Assembly: GCA_022842725.1 (NCBI GenBank)
Contig: JALHOZ010000003.1
Location: 159,840 to 223,839, forward strand
DNA from: Saprospiraceae bacterium
Lineage (GTDB): Bacteria > Bacteroidota > Bacteroidia > Chitinophagales > Saprospiraceae
Reading direction: 5' to 3'
DNA length: 64,000 nt
Made by a program: the position numbers and the translations under genes. The notes beneath the pieces are model-generated. The model was not told where the DNA came from. It did no database searches and saw only the letters and a program-made list of their open reading frames with translations. This document shows, one piece after another, positions 37,756 through 46,053 of the stretch; position 1 is the stretch's first letter; each line of letters begins with the position of its first letter.

Positions 37756-39048
37756 ATGTTATATTATTCCACAAAAAACAAGAATCATAAAGTTACATTA
37801 AAAGAAGCTGTTCTGAACTCTTTAGCACCTGACGGTGGTCTGTACATGCCAGAACATATCAGTACGTTACCTAAACATTTTTTTTTAGACATAGAAAACA
37901 AAACGTTTCAGGAAAACAGTTTTGAGGTTGCCAAAAAACTGACGGGTGAAAATATACCAAATAGTGTCCTGCAAAACATAATTGATGAAACCATAAACTT
38001 TCCGGCGCCCCTTGTTTATCTCGATGAATACACAGCTTCCCTCGAACTTTGGCACGGTGAGTCACTTGCTTTTAAAGATTTTGGCGCCCGATTTATGTCC
38101 AGAGTTATGTCTTATTATCTGCGGGGTGAAAACAGAGAACAGATTGTTCTCACAGCGACTTCCGGAGATACCGGAGGAGCTGTAGCTGCTGGATTCTATA
38201 ATACACCCGGCATCAGGGTGGTAATATTATACCCTTCGGGTATGGTAAGCGAAATCCAGGAAAAACAACTCACGACATGGGGGAATAACATCAGCGCTTT
38301 GGAGATAAACGGTAGTTTTGATGATTGCCAACGTTTGGTTAAAGAAGCTTTTGCGGACCGTAACATTCAAAATAAACTGAGTGTATCGTCTGCCAATAGT
38401 ATAAATATCAGCCGCCTCATACCTCAGACCTTTTATTATTTTGAAGCTTACAGGCAGATCAGAGATAAAAAGTTGCCTATAACGATTTCTGTACCAAGCG
38501 GAAATTTCGGCAATCTGACAGCAGGACTCATGGCTAAAAAAATGGGGTTACCAGTCCAAAGATTTATTGCTGCCACCAATGCAAACAATGTCGTACCTAA
38601 ATATTTACAAAGTGGCGTGTTTTCTCCTAAACAAACCATCTCTACAATTTCCAATGCAATGGATGTCGGGCTTCCAAGCAATTTTGAAAGAATCCTGGAT
38701 CTTTATGGTTCCACGTGGAACAAAATCACCTCAGATGTTTTTGGATTTTGGTTAAACGATGCAGATACAAAAAAGGCTATAAGAGATTGTTTTACAAAAC
38801 ACCAATATATCGCTGATCCTCACGGAGCCATAGCTTATCAGTCGTTAAAAACCACCTTAAATCCCTCAGTAAAAATATTTTTAGAGACGGCACATCCCTG
38901 CAAATTTACGAACGTTTATGACGATGACCTCTCAAAAATGATTATTGTTCCTGAAAATATTCAAAAAATGAAAAACAAAAAAAAACAAGCCAAACAAATG
39001 GAAAGTAATTTTGATATTTTCAAACAATACTTAATGGATTTATACTGA
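37756..39048 (+). CDS. thrC: Threonine synthase
   Basis: A 430-residue PLP enzyme making threonine from O-phosphohomoserine. The PLP lysine is in SLAFKDFGARFM, and the phosphate-binding segment in TATSGDTGGAV. The N-terminal YYSTKNKNHKVTLKEAVLNSLAPDGG and VPSGNFGNLTAG are typical. The coding sequence contains a parS-like palindrome at 38707-38722, in the codons for GSTWN. It is the last gene of the threonine operon. Confidence 0.96.
   Translation: MLYYSTKNKNHKVTLKEAVLNSLAPDGGLYMPEHISTLPKHFFLDIENKTFQENSFEVAKKLTGENIPNSVLQNIIDETINFPAPLVYLDEYTASLELWHGESLAFKDFGARFMSRVMSYYLRGENREQIVLTATSGDTGGAVAAGFYNTPGIRVVILYPSGMVSEIQEKQLTTWGNNISALEINGSFDDCQRLVKEAFADRNIQNKLSVSSANSINISRLIPQTFYYFEAYRQIRDKKLPITISVPSGNFGNLTAGLMAKKMGLPVQRFIAATNANNVVPKYLQSGVFSPKQTISTISNAMDVGLPSNFERILDLYGSTWNKITSDVFGFWLNDADTKKAIRDCFTKHQYIADPHGAIAYQSLKTTLNPSVKIFLETAHPCKFTNVYDDDLSKMIIVPENIQKMKNKKKQAKQMESNFDIFKQYLMDLY
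38707..38722. promoter_or_regulatory. parS: parS-like ParB-binding site inside thrC
   Basis: GGTTCCACGTGGAACA matches TGTTCCACGTGGAACA, a symmetric form of the widely conserved ParB site, at 15 of 16 positions. The core GTTCCACGTGGAAC is a perfect 14-bp palindrome at 38708-38721. It lies in coding sequence, as bacterial parS sites often do. The origin-like region lies about 5.5 kb to the right. Confidence 0.7.
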
Positions 39049-39172
39049 TCTTGTATCTTTATTGATAGAATTATAGGAATATCTAAAATATTTAAACAAA
39101 ACATTAGATTAATTCATATATAAAAAATACATTTGTTCATTCAACTTTTTTTCACTTCTTAAAACATGTAGT

Positions 39173-39526
39173 ATGAACAGTTTAATTTCTTTAGGTAAGT
39201 ATTTATTTGCCATTCCATTTGCTATTTTTGGCATTATGCATTTTGTTGCAGCTGATCAAATGGCAGCAATGGCACCAGGCGGTACCATTATGGTGTATGT
39301 GTCCGGTCTATGTCTTATTTTAGCCGCAGTGAGTATCATATTGGGCAAGTTGGACAAATTAGCATCTGTACTATTAGCGGTACTACTTTTGCTTTTTTTA
39401 ATTCCACATGTTCAGAATATGGGGGCTAATGAAGCAGAGATGTTTAATATCCTGAAAAATATAGCATTGGCTGGTGGTGCCTTGTTGTATGCAGGACAAG
39501 CTAAAGATAATACGTACATTGGCTAA
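39173..39526 (+). CDS. DoxX-like small membrane protein
   Basis: A 117-residue protein with four hydrophobic segments: LISLGKYLFAIPFAIFGIMHF, MVYVSGLCLILAAVSIIL, LASVLLAVLLLLFLIPHV and ILKNIALAGGALLYAG. The spacing and the FGIMHF opening resemble the DoxX/DoxD family. Function in this group is unknown. The gene is monocistronic, with a terminator directly after it. Confidence 0.75.
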   Translation: MNSLISLGKYLFAIPFAIFGIMHFVAADQMAAMAPGGTIMVYVSGLCLILAAVSIILGKLDKLASVLLAVLLLLFLIPHVQNMGANEAEMFNILKNIALAGGALLYAGQAKDNTYIG

Positions 39527-39548
39527 TGGCGATCAACGTACAAAATAT

Positions 39549-39574
39549 AAGGCTCACTTAGGTGGGCCTTTTTT
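39549..39574 (+). terminator. Intrinsic terminator after the DoxX-like gene
   Basis: AAGGCTCAC (39549-39557) pairs with GTGGGCCTT (39562-39570), with one T-G wobble and a four-base loop, followed by a run of six T residues. The T run adjoins the parS-like palindrome. Confidence 0.85.
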
Positions 39575-39590
39575 GTTCCACGTGGAACAA
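39573..39590. promoter_or_regulatory. parS: parS-like ParB-binding site, perfect palindrome
   Basis: TTGTTCCACGTGGAACAA is a perfect 18-bp palindrome containing TGTTCCACGTGGAACA, a fully symmetric form of the parS consensus (TGTTnCACGTGAAACA in Bacillus). It sits right after the DoxX-like gene terminator, 867 bp from the second site in thrC and about 4.7 kb from the candidate oriC. Confidence 0.8.
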
Positions 39591-39752
39591 TTACAAAAAC
39601 TTACCAGATTGAATAAACCAAATGCCTCCTTTAATTGTATGTTAGATTGGAATATAAGATAACTCTTGACATCCAACATCAAGATCAGTTCAATATTCGG
39701 TTTATTTCAAAATAATTCATCCATTTTATAAAAGGTTTTAATAAAAACAACC

Positions 39753-42068
39753 ATGTATTTAAGACTCATACTATTCTTTTTTATTTCTATCCCGGTTATC
39801 AAAGCACAGGAAAATACGGACCAAAATCCTTTCAGACAGATGTACGATATTCTTCCTACACCAAATTCCTACAGAACAGCAACTGGTGCACCCGGGAAGG
39901 ATTACTATCAGCAAAAAGCAGATTACAAAATAGAAGTTGCCCTTGATGATGTCAAACAAACTATTTCCGGAAAAGAAAAGATTACCTTTTATAATAACGC
40001 TCCTGAAACCTTAACCTATCTCTGGTTGCAACTGGATCAAAATCAAATGAGCCGTGAATCTGATTCTTACAAAATCCAACAACATAGTCTGGAAGATAAA
40101 ATGTCAGTAGAACAAATAAACAGGATAGCAAAGGATTTTGTCGGTGGATACAAAATCATAAAAGTAACAGATGAGAAAGGTAATGCTCTTTCTTATGTAA
40201 TTAATAAAACGATGATGAGGCTGGAACTTCCCGTCGCATTATCCACAGGACAAAAATTTAGTTTCTTTATAGAATATTGGTATAATATTAATGACAGATT
40301 TAAACTTGGCGGACGTTCAGGATATGAATATTTTGCGGAAGACGACAATTATCTATACACCATAGCTCAGTTTTTTCCCAGAATGTGTGCGTATAACGAT
40401 GTAGAAGGTTGGCAAAATAAACAATTTTTAGGCTCAGGAGAATTTACATTGATTTTTGGTGACTATGAGGTAAGTATTACAGTACCTGATGATCACCTTG
40501 TTGCAGCCACAGGAGTCCTACAAAATCCTGATAAGGTTCTGACCAAAACACAATACGACAGATTCAAACAAGCAGAAAAATCTTTTGAACAACCTGTTAT
40601 TATTGCTACCCAGCAAGAAGCTATGGAAAGAGAAAAATCAAAATCTAACGGCAAAAAAACATGGGTGTTTTCAGCCCGAAATGTGAGAGATTTTGCATTT
40701 GCTTCATCCAGAAAATTCATATGGGATGCAATGAATGTCAAGATAGGTAACAAAACAAGTATGGCAATGTCCATGTATCCCAAAGAAGGAAATCCATTAT
40801 GGGAAAAATATTCTACAAAGGCCGTTGCACATACGTTAACATCCTATTCCCGGTATACTATCGATTATCCCTATCCCGTAGCCTGGTCAATTAATGCAGA
40901 CAGAATAGGCATGGAATATCCGATGATATCTTTCAATTTTGGTAGATGCGAAAAAGATGGTACCTATTCTAAAAGAACAAAATACGGTATGATATCTGTA
41001 ATTATTCATGAAGTAGGTCATAACTTTTTTCCCATGATCATCAACAGTGATGAGCGACAATGGACCTGGATGGATGAAGGACTCAATACATTTGTGCAAT
41101 ATCTTTCAGAGCAGGAATTTGAAAGAGATTATCCATCAGCCAGAGGAGAAGCACAAACCATTGTTGATTACATGAAAGGAGATAAAACCAAAATGAGTCC
41201 TATCATGACAAACTCTGAATCTATATATCAATTTGGAAATAATGCCTACCATAAACCGGCTGTTGGTCTCAATATACTCAGAGAAACTATTATGGGCAGA
41301 GAGTTATTTGACTATGCATTTAAAGAATATGCCAAAAGGTGGGCTTTCAAACAACCCTATCCGGCTGATTTTTTCCGAACCATGGAAGATGCGTCCGGTG
41401 TTGATTTAGACTGGTTTTGGAGAGGTTGGTTTTATACGACAGATCACGTAGATCTGGCCATATCAAATGTAACTTACAGACAGGCTATGCCTATAGATCC
41501 GGGTATGAAAGAAGCCGCAAAATCTGCTGATAATGCCGAACAACCAAAAAATATAAGTAGCATTCGAAATAAAACTGCTATAAAAGAAACGTATACCGAA
41601 AGAGATCCTTCACTAATTGATTTTTATTCAACCTACGATGAAAACAAAAGTACATTACAAGATTCTCTTAAATACCAAAAACTCATAAAAGATTTGTCGG
41701 CAGAAGAAATAGAAGCTATAAATTCTAAAAACCATTATTACGAAATAACCTTTGAAAATAAAGGTGGCCTGGTAATGCCTATAATTTATAAAAAATTGTA
41801 CGAAGACGGCTCTTCAGAAATTGTGAATATCCCGGCCGAAATATGGAAAATGGGAGAAACCCAGATTAAAAAAGTAGAAATATCAGATAAAAAAATAACT
41901 TCTTCTATTCTGGATCCATTCCTGGAAACAGCTGACGTGGATACAGAAAATAATTCTTTTCCAAGGGTTTTAATACCTTCGAGATTTGAAATATTCAAAA
42001 ATAAGTCAAGGGAAAATAATGAAAATCCAATGCAAAAAGCCAGAAAAGAAAAGGAACCAAAACCCTGA
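39753..42068 (+). CDS. M1 family metallopeptidase (secreted)
   Basis: A 771-residue exported aminopeptidase-like protein. The signal peptide is LILFFFISIPVIKAQ. The zinc site is HEVGH (His419, Glu420, His423) with the third ligand Glu442 in WTWMDEGLN, the HExxH-X18-E spacing of M1 gluzincins. The GAMEN exopeptidase motif appears as RIGMEYPMI, so the terminal Asn is replaced, as in other Bacteroidota members. The N-terminal beta domain (about 45-290) binds substrate in the family. The C-terminal 150 residues are charged. Its stop abuts the convergent alpha/beta hydrolase stop. Confidence 0.92.
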   Translation: MYLRLILFFFISIPVIKAQENTDQNPFRQMYDILPTPNSYRTATGAPGKDYYQQKADYKIEVALDDVKQTISGKEKITFYNNAPETLTYLWLQLDQNQMSRESDSYKIQQHSLEDKMSVEQINRIAKDFVGGYKIIKVTDEKGNALSYVINKTMMRLELPVALSTGQKFSFFIEYWYNINDRFKLGGRSGYEYFAEDDNYLYTIAQFFPRMCAYNDVEGWQNKQFLGSGEFTLIFGDYEVSITVPDDHLVAATGVLQNPDKVLTKTQYDRFKQAEKSFEQPVIIATQQEAMEREKSKSNGKKTWVFSARNVRDFAFASSRKFIWDAMNVKIGNKTSMAMSMYPKEGNPLWEKYSTKAVAHTLTSYSRYTIDYPYPVAWSINADRIGMEYPMISFNFGRCEKDGTYSKRTKYGMISVIIHEVGHNFFPMIINSDERQWTWMDEGLNTFVQYLSEQEFERDYPSARGEAQTIVDYMKGDKTKMSPIMTNSESIYQFGNNAYHKPAVGLNILRETIMGRELFDYAFKEYAKRWAFKQPYPADFFRTMEDASGVDLDWFWRGWFYTTDHVDLAISNVTYRQAMPIDPGMKEAAKSADNAEQPKNISSIRNKTAIKETYTERDPSLIDFYSTYDENKSTLQDSLKYQKLIKDLSAEEIEAINSKNHYYEITFENKGGLVMPIIYKKLYEDGSSEIVNIPAEIWKMGETQIKKVEISDKKITSSILDPFLETADVDTENNSFPRVLIPSRFEIFKNKSRENNENPMQKARKEKEPKP

Positions 42069-42875
42069 TCAGGCTATGGTGTATGCTTCTTTTTTAGAAG
42101 CAGGAAATGATCCGTCCTCAACTCGGTTAACAAAACTTTCAAGAACCTGGTTAAATTCATCAGGTCTCTCCATCATAGGAGCGTGCCCGGTTTCTTCAAT
42201 TCTTACCAACTCAGAATTTACAAGGAGCTCATGAAACTTCTCACCAACCCATAATGGCGTCACGGTGTCCTGAACGCCCCATACAATTAGTGTATTGGTC
42301 TTAATTTTATGAAGATCATTCTCAAGATTGTGTCGAACAGCTGATTTTGCAACAGCAACTATACTCATAGCCCTGCGCAAATCGTTAACTAAAAAATATA
42401 TTTCATCAACCAATTCTTTGGTAGCTACTTCAGGTCTGTAAAAAACACCTTCACACTTATTCTTTATAAATTCGTAATTTCCTCTTTTTGGAAAAGTTGT
42501 ACCCATAGCACTTTCAAATAAACCACTGCTTCCGGTAAGAATCATTCCTTTTACTTTTTGAGGATACTCCATAGCATATAGTTGTGCGATGTGTCCTCCT
42601 AAACTATTACCTAAAACGTACACCTGATCAAAACCTTTATATTCAATAAACTTGGCTACGTGCTCCATGAGCGTAGTAACCGATAGTTTTCTAAGAGGAA
42701 TATCAAAAAAAGGTAATAATGGCAATACAACCTTATTCTTACCATTAAAATGAGCTATTAAATCCCCAAAGTTACTCAATGCACCCATTAAACCATGTAA
42801 TAAAACAATAGGAGTTCCTGAACCCTCAGATTCGAAATAACTAAATTCTCCTTCTTTTTTAACTTCCAGATTCAT
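42069..42875 (-). CDS. Alpha/beta-fold hydrolase
   Basis: A 268-residue cytosolic hydrolase. The nucleophile elbow is GNSLGG (Ser91). The oxyanion-loop segment is VLLHGLMGALSNF; the acid Asp lies in WGVQDTVTP and the catalytic His in EETGHAPMMERP. All three catalytic residues are present. The substrate is not evident. The stop codon directly abuts that of the M1 peptidase, with no gap. Confidence 0.9.
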   Translation of the reverse strand: MNLEVKKEGEFSYFESEGSGTPIVLLHGLMGALSNFGDLIAHFNGKNKVVLPLLPFFDIPLRKLSVTTLMEHVAKFIEYKGFDQVYVLGNSLGGHIAQLYAMEYPQKVKGMILTGSSGLFESAMGTTFPKRGNYEFIKNKCEGVFYRPEVATKELVDEIYFLVNDLRRAMSIVAVAKSAVRHNLENDLHKIKTNTLIVWGVQDTVTPLWVGEKFHELLVNSELVRIEETGHAPMMERPDEFNQVLESFVNRVEDGSFPASKKEAYTIA

Positions 42876-42913
42876 ACATTACGATATAAAGATGCGCAAA
42901 GAAACGGAAAAAA

Positions 42914-43978
42914 TTAATGCACTTTCCTATTTATTACAAAAATAAAATAAATTATTGCAGCCATCAATAACAAAGCACCGGCCTGATGAGCTACCCCTAT
43001 AAAAACCGGTACTTTTCCCACACTAAGTAAAACGGTACTGATTCCTAAAAATACCTGAGCTAACAGGGAAACTAACAAGATTAAATAACTTTTGAAATAT
43101 GGATTATGTAGACTAAGATTTTTATCCATCCTAAAGAACCTGTAAGACAAAAAAACAAAAGCTAGAAACAAAATATATGCAGTGTTTCTATGCAGAAAAT
43201 GAATGATAGCCGGTGTAAATTCATTACTGTCATAGTGATAAAAATTTTCCCAACTCCATTCCTTTACGGACAAAATAATGTCAGGCACATATGAACCATT
43301 CATACTGGGCCAGGTGGGATACACAACTGCAATTTTCATCCCGGACATCATGCCACCCAGAAATAGCTGTATGACAAACAAACCAACAAAAATAACTATA
43401 ACATTTCGTAGAGTGGAAAAACTCTTATCAATTAATAAATCGCCGTAGATATAGTTCAGATAAGTCCATAACAAATATCCGAATACTGAAAAAGCCAATA
43501 AGAGGTGAATACTCAGTTTATAAGCATTTACCCACGGTCTTTCAATGAGCCCTGATGCAACCATAATCCATCCGAAAGTTGCAGCCAAAGCAGCAAGTAA
43601 AACCACAATTCCAAGATCACGGTTGAGTCTTTTAGTCAACCATTTTCTTCTGTAGAAATAAATATAAGGTATGATAAAAACAAAACCCATTAACCTTGCC
43701 CAAAGTCTGTGGATATATTCCCAAAAATAAATAAACTTAAACTGAGACATGGACATACCCTCATTTATTTCAGCATATTGAGGCGTATTTTTATACAATT
43801 CAAATTCTTTGTTCCACGACTCCTCAGAAAGAGGAGGCAAAGTTCCTGTGACAACTTCCCATTTAGTAATCGAAAGCCCTGATTCGGTCAATCTTGTAAT
43901 GCCTCCGATGATTACCTGGAAAAAAACCATCAGCAAACCAGTTAATAACCAAATCTTTATAGTTGGATAAATATTCAT
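42914..43978 (-). CDS. ctaA: Heme A synthase (COX15/CtaA family)
   Basis: A 354-residue membrane protein with about eight transmembrane segments that oxidises the C8 methyl of heme O to give heme A for cytochrome oxidase. The family opening VIIGGITRLTESGLSITKW is present, as are haem-ligand histidines in EYIHRLWARLMG, LSIHLLLAF, IHFLHRNTAY and VAHQAGALL, matching the COX15 type. No other oxidase gene is in the window. It is transcribed away from the candidate origin, with its own -7 element. Confidence 0.93.
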   Translation of the reverse strand: MNIYPTIKIWLLTGLLMVFFQVIIGGITRLTESGLSITKWEVVTGTLPPLSEESWNKEFELYKNTPQYAEINEGMSMSQFKFIYFWEYIHRLWARLMGFVFIIPYIYFYRRKWLTKRLNRDLGIVVLLAALAATFGWIMVASGLIERPWVNAYKLSIHLLLAFSVFGYLLWTYLNYIYGDLLIDKSFSTLRNVIVIFVGLFVIQLFLGGMMSGMKIAVVYPTWPSMNGSYVPDIILSVKEWSWENFYHYDSNEFTPAIIHFLHRNTAYILFLAFVFLSYRFFRMDKNLSLHNPYFKSYLILLVSLLAQVFLGISTVLLSVGKVPVFIGVAHQAGALLLMAAIIYFIFVINRKVH

Positions 43979-43994
43979 GTTTTGAAATATGGAA

Positions 43995-44002
43995 CAAAAT
44001 TA
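43995..44002 (-). promoter_or_regulatory. Bacteroidota -7 element (TAATTTTG, minus)
   Basis: The minus strand reads TAATTTTG, 16 bases before the heme A synthase ATG at 43978. Confidence 0.45.
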
Positions 44003-44137
44003 ATGTATTTTTTAAAACAAAATTTTCATGATTTCACACAATTGATAATAATATCATTTTATATAAAATTTCAAATCTATTTATTATTACGGATGTTGAT
44101 AACCTGGGGTTATGCTTCTTAGCAAGGAATTATACAA

Positions 44138-44238
44138 ATTTTTCCACAATATTAGTTTAAGTTTGAGTCATAAATACATTGTATATCAATTAATTAACTT
44201 TCTGAATATATTATGTTAATATAGAATTGTGGAAAAAT
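44138..44238. repeat. 13-bp inverted repeat containing DnaA-like boxes
   Basis: ATTTTTCCACAAT (44138-44150) and ATTGTGGAAAAAT (44226-44238) are exact inverted copies. Each contains TTTTCCACA, one base from the DnaA box TTATCCACA. Confidence 0.75.
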
Positions 44239-44254
44239 ATGTATGTGAAAAACC

Positions 44255-44263
44255 TGTGGATAA
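44255..44263. promoter_or_regulatory. DnaA box (perfect)
   Basis: TGTGGATAA is the exact reverse complement of TTATCCACA. Confidence 0.7.
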
Positions 44264-44367
44264 TGGGCCAGTCCGATAGAAAGTAACCAACATATATCGA
44301 TATATTTAATATATATTTTTTAAAAATGGATACTTTTAAAAGTTTTCCAATGATTTCCACGGAAGTA

Positions 44368-44376
44368 TGTGGATAA
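44368..44376. promoter_or_regulatory. DnaA box (perfect)
   Basis: TGTGGATAA again, in the same orientation as the box at 44255, beyond the AT-rich tract. Confidence 0.7.
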
Positions 44377-44441
44377 ACAGGTGGTTGGGTTAAAATATTC
44401 TTAAAATGGAAAAAATAGACATTTTAAAAAGGTATAAAATT

Positions 44442-44449
44442 TACTTTTG
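44442..44449 (+). promoter_or_regulatory. Bacteroidota -7 element TACTTTTG
   Basis: TACTTTTG matches TAnnTTTG, 38 bases before the ATG at 44488. Confidence 0.5.
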
Positions 44450-44487
44450 TATGATTTTAAAATTATTGAACGTAAAATTATAAGACT

Positions 44488-46044
44488 ATGTTGACAAAAA
44501 CGTATGCCAGTGCTGTACATGGAATAGAAGCACAAACAATAACAGTAGAAGTTAATGCAGGTGGAAATATTGCCGCAGGAAAACAATTTTACTTTTTAGT
44601 TGGATTACCTGATAATGCAGTTAAAGAGGGTTTTCAAAGAATAGAAGCCGCCATTAAAAATATTGGTTTTAAGATGCCCAGAATAAAACTGGTAGTCAAT
44701 CTTGCTCCTGCGGATATTAAAAAAGAAGGTTCGGCTTACGATCTGCCTATTGCTATAGGTATCTTATCCAGTACCGGACAATTGATGAAGGATCCCGGAG
44801 ACAAAACACTGATGATTGGTGAGTTGGCATTGGATGGCCATCTTCGTCCGATAAAGGGTGCGCTACCTATCACGATTCAGGCGATGAAAGAAGGGTTCAC
44901 TAAAATTTTGTTACCCAAAGCAAATGCCCGGGAAGCTTCCATCGTAAAAGATATAGATGTGATCCCTTTGGAAAATCTTAAACAAGCCATCCAGTTTTTA
45001 GAAGGTATGATTGATATAGAACCTTTAAAACACAATACCAGAGAATTTTTTGAAGATCACAAAAACTCATACACGGCTGACTTTAATGATGTCAAAGGAC
45101 AGGAAAATATAAAAAGAGCATTGGAGCTCGCAGCATCAGGAGGACATAATGTAATTCTCATCGGCCCGCCGGGGGCGGGAAAAACGATGTTGGCCAGAAG
45201 ATTGCCGACAATATTACCCCCACTAAATATGTATGAAGCATTGGAAACGACAAAAATCCATTCGGTAGCGGGTTTATTAGGTGTTGATACGGCTTTAGTC
45301 ACCGAACGACCTTTCAGATCTCCGCATCACACCATAAGTGATGTTGCTCTGGTAGGCGGAGGATCAAATCCAAATCCCGGAGAAATATCACTTGCCCATA
45401 ATGGGGTTTTATTTTTGGATGAGTTACCTGAGTTTAAGAGGCAAGTGCTTGAAGTTATGAGACAACCTATGGAAGAAAGAAGAGTGACAATATCACGAGC
45501 CAAAATTTCTGTTGATTATCCGGCCAGTTTTATGCTTATTGCATCCATGAATCCCTGTCCTTGCGGATTTTATAATCATCCTGAAAAAGAATGTGTTTGT
45601 CCGCCGGGCTCTGTTAAAAAATATCTGGCCAAAATAAGCGGACCTTTATTGGACAGAATAGATCTGCATGTTGAGGTGACTCCTGTGAGTTATGATGAAT
45701 TATCAGACTATCAATACAAAAGTGAAACGAGTGCAGAAATTGCCAAAAGAGTGGTCAGAGCCAGAGAGATCCAGGATCAGAGATTTTCATCTTTTCCGGG
45801 AATTTTTTACAACGCACAAATGCCGAGTAAGATGGTCAGAGAAGTATGTCAATTGACCCCGGCAGGTACTACACTCTTAAAAACAGCAATGACAAAAATG
45901 CAATTATCAGCCAGAGCGTATGACAGAATTTTGAAAGTTGCCAGAACAGCGGCCGACCTAGCAGACAGTCAGGATATCAAAATCGAACATCTGGCAGAAG
46001 CTATTCAATACAGAAATCTGGACAGAGAGGGCTGGGCCGGTTAA
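44488..46044 (+). CDS. YifB family Mg-chelatase-like AAA ATPase
   Basis: A 518-residue protein of the YifB/ComM family. The N-terminal ChlI/Lon-like domain (about 1-170; YASAVHGIEAQTITVEVNAG, VNLAPADIKKEGSAYDLPIAIG) precedes the AAA domain with Walker A GPPGAGKTML (about 226-235), Walker B FLDELPEF, and a C-terminal helical part (LSARAYDRILKVARTAADL). A zinc-finger-like CPCGFYNHPEKECVC cluster lies within the ATPase domain. ComM is a helicase promoting branch migration during transformation; the same role here is inferred. Confidence 0.93.
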   Translation: MLTKTYASAVHGIEAQTITVEVNAGGNIAAGKQFYFLVGLPDNAVKEGFQRIEAAIKNIGFKMPRIKLVVNLAPADIKKEGSAYDLPIAIGILSSTGQLMKDPGDKTLMIGELALDGHLRPIKGALPITIQAMKEGFTKILLPKANAREASIVKDIDVIPLENLKQAIQFLEGMIDIEPLKHNTREFFEDHKNSYTADFNDVKGQENIKRALELAASGGHNVILIGPPGAGKTMLARRLPTILPPLNMYEALETTKIHSVAGLLGVDTALVTERPFRSPHHTISDVALVGGGSNPNPGEISLAHNGVLFLDELPEFKRQVLEVMRQPMEERRVTISRAKISVDYPASFMLIASMNPCPCGFYNHPEKECVCPPGSVKKYLAKISGPLLDRIDLHVEVTPVSYDELSDYQYKSETSAEIAKRVVRAREIQDQRFSSFPGIFYNAQMPSKMVREVCQLTPAGTTLLKTAMTKMQLSARAYDRILKVARTAADLADSQDIKIEHLAEAIQYRNLDREGWAG

Positions 46045-46053
46045 AAATAAGGA

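Larger units (their letters stand above)
43979..44487. other. oriC: Candidate chromosomal replication origin (oriC)
   Basis: A 509-bp AT-rich intergenic region between divergent genes. Perfect DnaA boxes (TGTGGATAA) are at 44255-44263 and 44368-44376. One-mismatch boxes are TGTTGATAA at 44094-44102, TTTTCCACA at 44140-44148 and TGTGGAAAA at 44228-44236. The latter two sit in a 13-bp inverted repeat. A very AT-rich tract with the palindrome ATATATCGATATAT (44292-44305) could be the unwinding element. No protein gene is seen. Inference only: dnaA is not nearby, but Bacteroidota origins are often not next to dnaA. Confidence 0.65.

Noticed and set aside
40239..40247. Perfect DnaA box inside the M1 peptidase gene
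   Set aside because: A single 9-mer is expected by chance at about this frequency, and no further boxes surround it.
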